Below, piece after piece: positions 1-7,750 of a DNA stretch of 19,833 bases. The notes beneath the pieces are model-generated. The model was not told the DNA's origin. It did not search any database and saw only the letters and a list, made by a program, of their open reading frames with translations. The stretch is from Halocaridina rubra (lineage: Eukaryota; Arthropoda; Malacostraca; Decapoda; Atyidae): the NCBI GenBank assembly GCA_037179515.1, contig JAXCGZ010023970.1:1-19833 (forward strand), given 5' to 3'. The position numbers were made by a program, and so were the translations under genes. Each line of letters starts with the position of its first letter. Position 1 is the first letter of the stretch.

Positions 1-450
1 ATCAAAATAAGAAGTATTTATATAAACAATTTTCATCTTGAAAGTGTTTGGAAATAAAACGTGATTGTAAAGTTCACCATTTACATCAGTACAAATTACC
101 CATCTATACAAATTAGCTATATCCCCCCTAATAAGGGGTGGCTGAGTCAAGGCAAAATACTTAGCTTATGCAAAAAGAAAAAAGGAGATTCTTAGTTCTC
201 TCACTCAGCCCCAATTAATCGACATTTTATGCATGCGCGCACACACAAACTGCTTTAGCTCTATAACTAGTTATAAACTGAATATGGAATTAGCTAACCA
301 AGCATAGTTTGTAGCGGTATAAAGTGGATAGTATTCGGAAGTTTCAAGCATATTAATTTCAGAACTTCCCGATTTTAACTATCCAGCTGGATGCTTGATT
401 ATCAACGATCATTTAAATAAAAAAAAAATAAAGATATAGATCATTTAAAT
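1..450. other. Anonymous AT-rich sequence, no gene seen
   Basis: No coding region or recognised repeat is visible. One imperfect inverted repeat occurs: GGATAGTATTCGGAAGTT at about 326-343 pairs with AACTTCCCGATTTTAACTATCC at about 363-384, with small gaps. Poly-A rich spacer follows at 417-431. This could be intron or intergenic DNA. Confidence 0.5.
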
Positions 451-643
451 GTTCCGGTTTTACGTCACGGACTCCCTTTTCTACCAAGGGCTACGACGGC
501 TGCCTTCTTGAGAAGGACTTGTTTTAGCAGATGTAATCCTTACCCTGAGTGAATGCCCTTGCTAACCTCAGACCGTGACGGGGCGCGAACCCTCGACCTG
601 ACGCCTCAGAGTTGCGGACGCTACCGCTTGAGCCACGGCGACT
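451..643 (-). repeat. tRNA-derived SINE, family A, copy 1
   Basis: Read on the minus strand, this begins with a tRNA-like head. It has an A-box-like GTGGCTCAAGCGGTAGCG, then CAACTCTGAGGC, then a B-box-like GAGGGTTCGCGCCCC. A body follows with CTCAGGGTAAGGATTACATC, a lysine-codon-like AAGTCCTTCTCAAGAAGG segment, and a tail GGGAGTCCGTGACGTAAA. The same order of blocks is seen on the plus strand at 4483-4683, and the body alone at 773-888. Box A and box B are RNA polymerase III promoter elements in this class of element. The ACTCTGA stretch in the head recalls the anticodon arm of tRNA-Gln, but the origin tRNA is not certain. It is a non-coding mobile element copied by a partner LINE; which LINE is unknown. 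Confidence 0.75.
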
Positions 644-772
644 ACACAATTATAATTTAAATAAATAAATAAATTTACGTAAAAATTTCATTTATCGGTT
701 ATTATCCAGGTTCGAGTTCTGACTTACGATGTGTGAGAGTAAGTTAAATCAATCAATGCAGTTAATTTGGAG

Positions 773-888
773 GGGTTAGAAAGGGCATTTACTCAGGACA
801 CCGGACACACTTGTCAAAACCAAAGTCCTTTGCAAGCAAGTGCAGTCATAGCCATGAGTAGAAAAAGGGAGTTCGTGATGTAAAACTG
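773..888 (+). repeat. SINE family A, 5'-truncated and diverged copy 2
   Basis: The body aligns with 4559-4672 block by block: GGTTAGAAAGGGCAT, ACTCAGG, a CCAAAGTCCTTTGCAAG segment, and the tail AAAGGGAGTTCGTGATGTAAA. The tRNA head is missing or unrecognisable. It lies in inverted orientation to copy 1, about 130 bp away. Confidence 0.65.
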
Positions 889-943
889 ATTTTTTAACAG
901 TTTCTCTAGGGACATACCTTTTCCGCGGCTAGGTAAATTTTCC

Positions 944-1053
<110 letters not shown>

Positions 1054-1159
1054 CTTATTATTGCATCATCTTTATTTCTAACATGTTCTTACCATTTCAT
1101 CATTCTTACATATTCTTTGATATTTCATGTCTCGGCAGTGTAAAGATGGATGGGAAAAA

Positions 1160-1410
1160 TGGGATTATTTGGCGCTACCATTTTGGCGCCGCTACTTTTA
1201 TAGCTAAACTGTTTTGGTGTTGCCCTTTTGGCAAAGCTAGGGTTATGTTAATTAACCTAATTCTTATTTGGAAAAGGCACCTTTCGCTGCGCCAAAAGGG
1301 CAGCGCCAAAATGTACCCGACCCATGGATGGGTGGGGGATAGCCTTGGATTGGAAAGGGGATAAAGATGGATAGGTGGGGGTAAGCTGAGATTGGAAGGG
1401 GGGGGGGGGG
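1160..1410. other. Imperfect fold-back structure and G-rich stretch
   Basis: Two nested inverted pairs occur. ATTTTGGCGCCGCT near 1180 pairs with AGCGCCAAAAT near 1303, and TGCCCTTTTGGC near 1220 pairs with GCCAAAAGGGCA near 1292. The order is A, B, B', A', so one hairpin could form, with an AT-rich apex containing GTTAATTAAC. It may be the remnant of a small palindromic DNA element; no target duplication was identified. A run of 13 G lies at 1398-1410. Short open frames on both strands here show no recognisable protein. Confidence 0.4.
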
Positions 1411-1551
1411 TTTGTTCCCACTGCACAACACCAACAAAGGGCTCAACCTATGATGAGTGGATTTCCCAAACTGGAATTTGATGACGCCCTTTCTGAGTCT
1501 TCCGATATAAACAATATCTTAGGTAAAACAACAACAGATATATTTTTTTTG

Positions 1552-1828
1552 CAACCTGATTAAAGCTTAGTACTTTCTTAGATATTTAGTTTGCAACCTG
1601 ATTAAGGCCTTAAGATTTTTTTAATAAAATTAACAATTTTTTTTAACCAGATTTAGGCTTAATTTCTTATAGAAATAAAAAAAAATTGTAACCTAATTAA
1701 GGCCTTAATAATTTCTTAACATCTTTTTGCAACCTAATTAAGGCTTTAAAAATTTCTTATTGACATTAAAATGTATAAATTGCAACCTGATTAAGGCTTA
1801 ATAATTTCTTACTGATATTATTTTTGCA

Positions 1829-1920
<92 letters not shown>

Positions 1921-2425
1921 ACCAGCTCAAGGTCATAATAATTTCTTATTAACATTAACTTATTTTTTTGCAACTTGATTTAAGGCCTTAAATCCTTTTT
2001 ATTGGTATTTGTGCAATCTGTTTAAGTCCTTAATAAATTCTTATTGATATTAACATACATTTCTTTGCAATCTAATTGAGGTCTTAAATAATATCTTATT
2101 AATATTAAAATATATATTTTTTGCAACCTGATTAAGACCTTATTAATCACTCAAGTGTAAAACAATAACTAACATGAAGATAATTTATTTTCAAACTAAT
2201 TAAAGGCTTCATAACTTCTTACGTGAAAAAACAATAACATGATTTTTTTAACCTAATTAAGTGATAAAATATTCTTCAGTTGCAAAACAAAACTAAACAT
2301 GATTTTTTTTTTTGCAACCTTTAAAGGACTAAACTTTCTCAGGTGGAAAACAATTTTTTTTTATTTACAAAACTAATTGAACGATAAACAAATTTTTTTG
2401 CTTAGATAAAGACAACCCTGAGATC
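1552..2425. repeat. Diverged minisatellite, units of about 40-60 bp
   Basis: About 16 degenerate units each begin with a version of TTGCAACCTGATTAAGGCTT followed by AATTTCTTATTGATATTAA and a T-rich spacer. Unit starts are visible near 1552, 1593, 1645, 1688, 1728, 1780, 1824, 1917, 1969, 2011, 2065, 2120, 2187, 2248 and 2311. Length and sequence vary widely between units, so the array is old. In the later units AAACAATAACATGATTTTT replaces the ATATTAA part, giving two subtypes. One unit is split by the (AT)n tract at 1832-1917. No coding potential is seen. Confidence 0.85.
1832..1917. repeat. (AT)n microsatellite inside the minisatellite
   Basis: A perfect AT tract of about 86 bp following GCAACCTT and running straight into the next unit start TGCAACC. 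It probably expanded from the AT-rich spacer of one minisatellite unit. Confidence 0.97.
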
Positions 2426-2488
2426 TTTTTATGCAACTAAATATATATACAAGAATTTATTTTTACATTCAAGTGATCGAAATGCTCT

Positions 2489-2619
<131 letters not shown>

Positions 2620-2754
2620 AGAAAGATTATTGTCATTATGTTTTATAATGGATTTATAGTAGTTTTTCATAATTTACTTATTATATATAATTTTTAACAA
2701 TTTAGATCTAAATTAATTTTATTAAATTGAGAAGTAATAGGTGCTTATAAAAAA

Positions 2755-2806
2755 ACACACACACACACGAGCTTTGGGCTCTTTCCCGTAAACACAATTA
2801 GGTAAT

Positions 2807-2902
<96 letters not shown>

Positions 2903-2908
2903 AGAGAG
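2755..2908. repeat. Compound (AC)n-(AT)n-(AG)n microsatellite
   Basis: (AC)n at 2755-2768 is interrupted by the 39-bp LINE fragment at 2768-2806. It resumes at 2807-2830 and grades into (AT)n at 2830-2897 and a short (AG)n at 2900-2908. The interruption is the informative part of this tract. Confidence 0.95.
2768..2806 (+). mobile_element. Extreme 5'-truncated LINE 3' end inside (AC)n
   Basis: These 39 bases (CGAGCTTTGGGCTC, then TTTCCCGTAAACACAATT, then AGGTAAT) are identical to 17563-17601, the last bases of the CR1-like LINE at 13980-17602. The fragment keeps the inner stem of the 3' hairpin (GAGC/GCTC) and the tail. (AC)n lies directly on both sides. Very short 3' fragments are the usual product of target-primed reverse transcription that stops early. 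It is the second copy of this family in the window, inserted in the same microsatellite and the same orientation. Confidence 0.88.
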
Positions 2909-2911
2909 TAC

Positions 2912-2946
2912 CTGTTTATACATATCGCCATGTACGCTTTATATGC

Positions 2947-3009
<63 letters not shown>

Positions 3010-3071
3010 ATTTCACATATTCAGAGGGAGTGTCTGCGTGTACATATCTCCATGTACAGAGTTTGAGATGT

Positions 3072-3152
<81 letters not shown>
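2912..3152. repeat. Two (AG)n arrays with a duplicated 40-bp leader
   Basis: (AG)n tracts occupy about 2948-3006 and 3071-3152. Each is preceded by a related leader: TACATATCGCCATGTAC near 2919 and TACATATCTCCATGTAC near 3041, followed by a short spacer and GTGAGAGAG. The leader itself can form a small hairpin (TACAT/ATGTA). The simplest reading is a direct duplication of leader plus (AG)n. Open frames coding for Arg-Glu or Ser-Leu runs here are artefacts. Confidence 0.85.
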
Positions 3153-3156
<4 letters not shown>

Positions 3157-3307
3157 TATCCTTTGTTGATACTTCCCGTGTTGTAAAACAGGTAAGGGTT
3201 TGTTTATTTAGTTTAGTGTATGTAACGAAAACCCCATTTTCTGTGAAATATCTAGATGGCAAACTTAAAAGATATTTTGTTTCCGTAACTTTTAATCCTA
3301 TATCCAG

Positions 3308-3308
<1 letters not shown>

Positions 3309-3341
<33 letters not shown>

Positions 3342-3383
3342 CATCATCATCACAAAAATATATAACAGTAAATAAATGAATAA

Positions 3384-3466
<83 letters not shown>
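3309..3466. repeat. (TTA)n, (TCA)n and (AT)n microsatellites
   Basis: A TTA trinucleotide tract at about 3309-3341 changes into TCA repeats to 3352. After 30 bp of AT-rich spacer a perfect (AT)n runs from 3385 to 3466. Confidence 0.95.
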
Positions 3467-3470
<4 letters not shown>

Positions 3471-3552
3471 AAGAAATATACAAGCACTCAAACACAAATT
3501 TGTATTTTGCTTTGACTCCGCCACTCCCTTACAGATAGGAAATGGCTCATAT

Positions 3553-3654
<102 letters not shown>

Positions 3655-3770
3655 GTAAAAACATAGAGCATTCCCGTACATCAACATAAAATTTAAAAAA
3701 AAAAAGATAATTCCTTTCTTTAATCGTAGACTCCTTAAATCCATATTTCTTCACCAGAAACTGAACTTAC

Positions 3771-3810
3771 CTTTAAATTCAGAATCCTCGTCCAACACTG
3801 CAACAACAAT
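3771..3810 (-). CDS. Candidate 40-nt internal exon of an unknown gene
   Basis: Read on the minus strand, a pyrimidine-rich tract CTTTTTTGTCTCACCTCAG ends in AG just before 3810. Forty bases follow, and then GTAAGT, a strong 5' splice site, starting at 3770. One frame of the exon reads IVVAVLDEDSEFK plus one leftover base. The block is much less AT-rich than the neighbouring microsatellites. Forty bases is not a multiple of three, so the exon would shift phase. I do not recognise the protein, and no partner exon could be joined with confidence. A chance match to splice signals cannot be excluded, because the interval is short and the surrounding DNA is repeat-rich. Confidence 0.3.
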
Positions 3811-4154
3811 CTGAGGTGAGACAAAAAAGATATGTTAATTATCCGATATAACAGTTTGGAGAACAATGAAGAACTTTTCTTTTTAAAGACAGTTATGTTT
3901 TTCTTTTTTTTACTAATACAAGTAAAAACCATTATTATTATTATTATTACTAATGTTAGTATTATTATTATCACCTCGTATATCTTAAAAATTATATTTT
4001 CACAACTAATTAATAATAAACATAAAGGAATTAAAGTAAAACGTGAAATTAAATAAACTTCCCAGAAACTCATAAATAACTGTTGTTTAATTCTAGTACC
4101 TTTTACTGTATATGATTTTCAATCTGTGTTCAAGAATTCTGTCCCTGCACGCAT
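3811..4154. other. AT-rich spacer with short (TTA)n tracts
   Basis: No gene is visible beyond the possible upstream intron of the candidate exon. Short TTA repeats occur at about 3931-3949 and 3960-3971. A weakly open minus-strand frame here shows no domain. Confidence 0.5.
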
Positions 4155-4400
4155 CTGTATCTTTAGCTTTTTCCCATACTCATATGGAGTCAATGTTTAT
4201 TACTAGCCTCCTAGAGTATGGTGTTTGGTATTAACAGTTTATATGGCCATATGCCATTCTTTCTAGCACCGATTCCCTCCATTGATCGGAACTTGGGACC
4301 AGCACCAAGCTGTGCTGGCTCATTCTCCCAGAGTAAGTAGTGTTAACATACTCCTTATGGTCATATGGGGTCACTGTTTCTCACTAGCCTCCTGGATATC
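4155..4400 (+). repeat. Dispersed repeat family E, partial tandem copy
   Basis: The motif TTTTCCCATACTCATATGG followed by GTCA and TTTATTACTAGCCTCCT (4169-4214) recurs at 4358-4400 as CTTATGGTCATATGGGGTCA with TCTCACTAGCCTCCTGG. It recurs again at 9938-9985 and 10142-10195. A second block, GATCGGAACTTGGGACCAGC with GCTGGCTCATTCTCCC (4282-4331), matches 10256-10306. This is a family of dispersed elements without coding content; its class is unknown. Confidence 0.6.
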
Positions 4401-4482
4401 CTTTTTTTGGGGGGGTTTAAATATGTATGGGTGGATGCTATTCATATTGTCAACAACCCTCTCCGCTGATGCGAGCTTGGCA

Positions 4483-4683
4483 CCTGCACCGTGGCAAAAT
4501 GGTAGCGTCCGCGACTCTGAGGCGGCAGGTCGAGGGTTCGCGCCCCGTCACGGACTGAGGTTAGTAAGGGCATACACTCAGGGTAACGATTACATCTGCC
4601 AAAACAAGTCCTTCGCAAGGAGGCAACCGTCCAAGCCCTTAGTTGAAAAGGGAGTTCGTGACGTAAAGCCGAAACCAACCAAA
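4483..4683 (+). repeat. tRNA-derived SINE, family A, best copy
   Basis: The head starts with GCACCGTGGCAAAATGGTAG (A box), then CGCGACTCTGAGGCGG, then GGTCGAGGGTTCGCGCCCC (B box). The body is CACGGACTGAGGTTAGTAAG and CACTCAGGGTAACGATTACA, then AAACAAGTCCTTCGCAAGGA. The tail is AAAGGGAGTTCGTGACGTAA. It is the longest copy of this family here and defines the order of blocks used for the copies at 451-643 and 773-888. Open frames that cross it on both strands reflect the SINE and are not proteins. Confidence 0.8.
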
Positions 4684-4743
4684 CCTTGTGGAACTGTTCC
4701 TTCTCCCACTTCCAACTGACCTAATTTATTTTTTTTTCCTATT

Positions 4744-5146
4744 CTACAGGGTGTCCACAAAGTCTGGGTACATAGGAAATTTCACTATGCAGACCTATTC
4801 AATCGAGTTCACCTGAATTTTGTAAAGCTCATCAAATTATGCATTGAAAATGATGGAAATCATATTGGAAATATTATTTATTAACATTAGATTTAAATAA
4901 AATTGTTTTGTTTTAAAAGTATGTGTTAATCTCGTGTGTACCCAGACTTCGTCTGGGTACACACGAGAGTAACACATACTTTTAAAACAATTTTATTTAA
5001 ATCTAATGTTAATAAATATTTTCAATATGATTTCCATCATTTTCAAGGCATAATTTGAGGCGCTTTACAAAATTCAGGTGAACTCGATTGAATAGGTCTG
5101 CATAGTGAAATTTCCTATGTACCCAGACTTTGTGGACAAACTGTAG
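4744..5146. mobile_element. 403-bp palindromic DNA element with transposase tails
   Basis: The two arms (about 4744-4947 and 4951-5146) are near-perfect reverse complements around a three-base centre at 4948-4950. The outer ends are CTACAGGGTGTCCACA and TGTGGACAAACTGTAG, which fit a TA duplication around CAG-starting termini. Each arm is itself bounded by the inverted motif AGTCTGGGTACA at its outer and inner end (4761-4772/4937-4948, and 4951-4961/5118-5129). Each arm contains an open tail with the same register: KLCIENDGNHIGN on plus (4783-4884) and KRLKLCLENDGNHIEN on minus (5107-5009), both ending in TAA. That tail resembles the C-terminus of Tc1/mariner/IS630-type transposases. The catalytic core is absent, so it is non-autonomous. 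It could be an inverted dimer of an internally deleted element, or a fold-back copy. Confidence 0.8.
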
Positions 5147-5373
5147 TTTAAATTATAAATCTCAACATGTCGGAAGCCCTTAAAAAGGTTTTTAAAGATT
5201 AGGTAAAAAAAAAAAAAAAAAAAAAATCGCTAATCCCAGGATCTCGTCTACTCGAGAGATGAATTTAGTGTCACTTATATAACGTAAAAAGACCATTAAA
5301 TTTCCCATTAAAAAAAGGATTAATGGATGGAATACTATAAGGCTAGGAAACAATTACAAATTTTTTATTTTTA
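5147..5373. other. AT-rich spacer, no gene seen
   Basis: Contains a run of 23 A near 5204-5226 and no recognisable coding or repeat structure otherwise. Confidence 0.5.
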
Positions 5374-5935
5374 TTTTACTTTATATTGTCAGAATTCGAA
5401 CCAGAATGACTCATGGTAAATATGTCCCAGGTTCGAGTTACGACCGAGAGGTAAAATAATGCAAATCAAACATTTACACAATTTTGGATTCTTTTTCTTA
5501 ATTCAAACTGTCAGGATTCGAACCAGGATTACTCGTGGTATACTTGTTCTAGATTCGAGTTACGACGGAAAGTGGTAAAAAAAATTTAGAGTAATGAAAG
5601 GAATATTATGATGCAAACAATTACACAATATTAAATTCTTTTGTTTTACTTCATACTGTCAGGATTCGAACTTGGATAACTCGTGGCATACATGTCCTTG
5701 GTTAGAGTTACGACGGAAAATGGCAAAAAAAAAAAAAAATGAGTAATGGAATGAATATTATAGTAAACCAAACATTTACTAATATTTTTTACTTCATACT
5801 GTCAGGATTCGACCTTGCATCACTCGTCGTATGCATGTCCTGGGTTTGAGTTGAGACAAAAAATTTTTTTTTAATAATAATAATAATAATAATAGAGTAT
5901 TGTCCTGGGTTCGAGTTACGAAAGAGGAGTAAAAA
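5374..5935. repeat. Tandem array of about 145-bp units with T-arm motifs
   Basis: Four units plus a partial fifth start near 5374, 5510, 5648 and 5789, with the partial at about 5901. The order in each is TACTTCATACTGTCAGGATT CGAACC, then ACTCGTGGTATACATGTCC, then TGGGTTCGAGTTACGAC, a purine-rich spacer with poly-A, and AACATTTACACAATATT. The first motif read on the minus strand (GGTTCGAATCCTGAC) and the third on the plus strand (GGTTCGAGTTACGAC) both look like tRNA T-arms or B boxes in opposite directions, 30-40 bp apart. An interrupted (TAA)n occurs at 5873-5893. The array is probably an amplified pair of inverted tRNA-derived fragments. Confidence 0.75.
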
Positions 5936-6020
5936 AAATTTAGTTTTAATACTCCGGCATTCTTTTACTCCCCAGTAATTCCTATATTAAAGAAACCTCA
6001 TTTTACATGTCACTCCTAGT

Positions 6021-6161
6021 GCTCAATATGGGGGTGGACACAGTGTAGAGCTGGGGAATTAAGGCCGGATGCCCTTACTTGCGCCCCACGGTGGACTCGA
6101 ATGAGGATTTGTCAACTCCCGAGTCAGGTACTCTCACCATTTAGCCACCGCGGTCCTCACC
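6021..6161 (-). repeat. tRNA-derived SINE, family B, copy 1
   Basis: Read on the minus strand, the head is CCGCGGTGGCTAAATGGTGA (A-box-like), then GACTCGGGAGTTGACAAATC, then CATTCGAGTCCACCGTGGGG (B-box-like). The body is AAGGGCATCCGGCCTTAATT and CCCCAGCTCTACACTGTGTC, ending in CACCCCCATATTGAGC. The order matches the plus-strand copies at 6203-6324 and 8733-8862. The family is distinct from family A, although both contain a GGGCAT block next to the tRNA head. Confidence 0.75.
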
Positions 6162-6202
6162 TAGGAACACAAAGGAGTGGGTAGTAGAGTCCTTAGGTTG
6201 TT

Positions 6203-6324
6203 AGCCCACATGCTTAAAATGCCCAATTCGGGGGTTGACAGACCCACGATTGTGCCCACCATGGAGCGCTAGGAAGGGCATCAAGCATAAATTCCTAGCC
6301 CCACACTGTCCACCCCCATAATGT
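6203..6324 (+). repeat. SINE family B, copy 2
   Basis: Recognisable blocks are GGGGGTTGACAGACCCACGA, GGAGCGCTAGGAAGGGCATC, AAATTCCTAGCCCCACACTG and TCCACCCCCATAATG. The 5' tRNA-like head is eroded. It lies 40 bp from copy 1 in the opposite orientation, so the two form an inverted pair. Confidence 0.7.
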
Positions 6325-6363
6325 GATCTATCTATTCATTCGACCTCTCCTCTTCTTACTGCT

Positions 6364-6415
6364 TATCATTCTCTTATTTCTGCCTTGTCCTTACGCTGTT
6401 GTTTTTCTTCTCAAT
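6364..6415 (+). repeat. Dispersed repeat D, short copy
   Basis: The block ATCATTCTCTTATTTCTGCC followed by TTGTCCTTACGCTG and TTTTTCTTCTCAATG is shared with 7751-7812 on the plus strand and with 9720-9780 on the minus strand. Origin unknown. Confidence 0.6.
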
Positions 6416-6760
6416 GACATACACAAAGACACACAGACAAACACAAATACATACCAAAGACATACATCAATAAAAATATATAAACCAGATATAGATATAT
6501 AAACAAATACACACTCGCAAACCAATGACATACACAAAGACACAGACAAGCACACACATACCAAAGACAAATACACACATAGCAACCAGACACACATGAA
6601 ACCCAAATACACATACAAATACGTACCACTCACACACAAATGCACATATACATATTAGAGAGACAAATTCAAATATACATAACGAAGACACACAAACCTA
6701 CAAACATACCTACCAAGGACATAGAGATACATACATACATACCAAAGACACTTCTCACTC
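6416..6760. repeat. ACA-rich imperfect simple repeat
   Basis: A long stretch built from CATACACAAAGACACA, ACAAATACATACCAAAGACA and similar phrases, with a phrase of about 50 bp repeating loosely (6416 and 6529). It has no perfect core, so it is a cryptic or decayed (ACAY)n-type repeat. Cysteine- and valine-rich minus-strand frames through it are composition artefacts. Confidence 0.7.
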
Positions 6761-6926
6761 CTATCACGGGCTTCCACACAACTGAAAAATCCTTCCAGAC
6801 AACCATTATAAGAGGAGGAGGGTATTCTAGGGGGGGGGGAATGTGGTGGGGACATTCTAATCAAGAAAAAAGCTTGGGGTGGTCAGTCATTAAATCTCCT
6901 TTTAATCACGACACCCTAAACCCTTA

Positions 6927-7128
6927 AGGGGGTTTACACGGTCAAACGGTTCGTCGAACGCGGTTCGACAGACAAGTGTTCGAACGTGTGAACGGGGTAT
7001 TTGGTTGAGAGTACTTAACACGGAACGCGTTCGACAACCAAATACCCCGTTCACACGTTCGAACATCACTTCAAACACTTGTCTGTCGAACCGCGTTCGA
7101 CGAACCGTTTGACCGTGTAAACCGCCCT
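6927..7128. mobile_element. Complete 202-bp palindromic MITE, Harbinger-like
   Basis: Terminal inverted repeats AGGGGGTTTACACGGTCAAA and its counterpart (minus strand AGGGCGGTTTACACGGTCAA) extend inward for about 85 bp as long near-identical arms rich in TTCGAACG and CGTCGAACG motifs. Both flanks carry TTA (6924-6926 and 7129-7131), a three-base duplication typical of PIF/Harbinger insertions. There is no coding capacity, so movement would have needed a transposase from elsewhere. Removing the element restores a continuous CCCTAAACCC/CCCTAAACCC context. The superfamily assignment rests only on termini and duplication. Confidence 0.8.
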
Positions 7129-7131
7129 TTA

Positions 7132-7334
7132 CCCTAAACCCTAATCTGTTACCATTCCTGCCTCTGCTCCTACTCTAAACACCCTAAATACACTTTGAAT
7201 GGCCCATGGGTTTTTTCATTAAACAAAAAATTCCCCTGCGTGATTGCGCTTGTGTGTGTGTACATATGTATGTATGCATGTGCGTGGTGTATGTATATGT
7301 TCATGCGTGTGAGTGCGTGCGAGAGCGCAATTAC
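7132..7334. other. Spacer with GT-rich imperfect repeat
   Basis: Starts with CCCTAAACCCTAA and then unique sequence. From about 7240 to 7325 it is an imperfect GT/GTAT-rich stretch. No gene is seen. Confidence 0.5.
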
Positions 7335-7415
7335 CTATATGTGAAAGGCAAAGTGATTAGTTCGTAAAACCAAACTAAGTAGTGGTCCGCAGATAAGTGT
7401 GGGTAGGAGGACCTC
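7335..7415 (-). CDS. Candidate 81-nt internal exon of an unknown gene
   Basis: On the minus strand a pyrimidine-rich tract ending TCTGTCTCTTGCAG precedes 7415, and GTAATT follows 7335 as a possible 5' splice site (exon end ATATAG). The exon is 81 bases, a symmetric multiple of three. Two of its three frames are open; one starts RSSYPHLSADHYLVWFYE. The other ends in a TAG at the donor junction and starts EVLLPTLICGPLLS. Neither protein is recognised. It lies on the same strand as the candidate exon at 3771-3810, so both could belong to one gene read leftward, but nothing in the sequence links them. Chance splice-site matches are a real alternative. Confidence 0.22.
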   Translation of the reverse strand, partial: EVLLPTLICGPLLSLVLRTNHFAFHI

Positions 7416-7750
7416 CTGCAAGAGACAGACTTGGGGGGTAAACCAAGGTTTGGGTAGCGCGACCCCCACAATACCCTCTCACCACAATACTTGGGAAATC
7501 CACAATGTAAGTGGATAAATATCTTGTTGTTGGACCCGAAAGCCGTACCTGGTATACTCCCCGAGATTCTTCACCTCCTGTTCAAACTGTCAAAGGACTT
7601 TTAAATGAACCAATAACTGCTTAAAGATCTTATGCCGTGATCCCGGCAGCCGCAGCTGAATTACTTTCATTGCTTCATCTCAAAATTCTTTAAATTAGTT
7701 ACGGGACAATCAAGTTATGCTACAAGTGCATTGCGAACGACTTTATAATT
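7416..7750. other. Unique sequence without recognised gene
   Basis: More balanced base composition than its surroundings, with several CG dinucleotides (for example AGCGCGACCCCC near 7456 and GATCCCGGCAGCCGCAGC near 7641). No long open frame and no recognised repeat. It could be intron adjacent to the candidate exon. Confidence 0.45.

Noticed and set aside
1083..1446. Open frames of 60-93 codons on both strands
   Set aside because: No domain is recognised, there is overlap on opposite strands, and they cover a hairpin and a poly-G tract.
4483..4560. Functional tRNA gene
   Set aside because: A and B boxes are present, but the acceptor and anticodon stems do not pair properly and the sequence continues into a SINE body shared by other copies.
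4282..4719. 145-codon plus-strand frame and its 78-codon minus shadow
   Set aside because: Most of both frames lies in SINE A (4483-4683) and dispersed repeat E; no protein family is recognisable.
6911..7146. CCCTAAACCC motifs as telomeric repeats
   Set aside because: Only a few irregular copies flank the MITE. They do not form an array, and the arthropod telomere unit is TTAGG.
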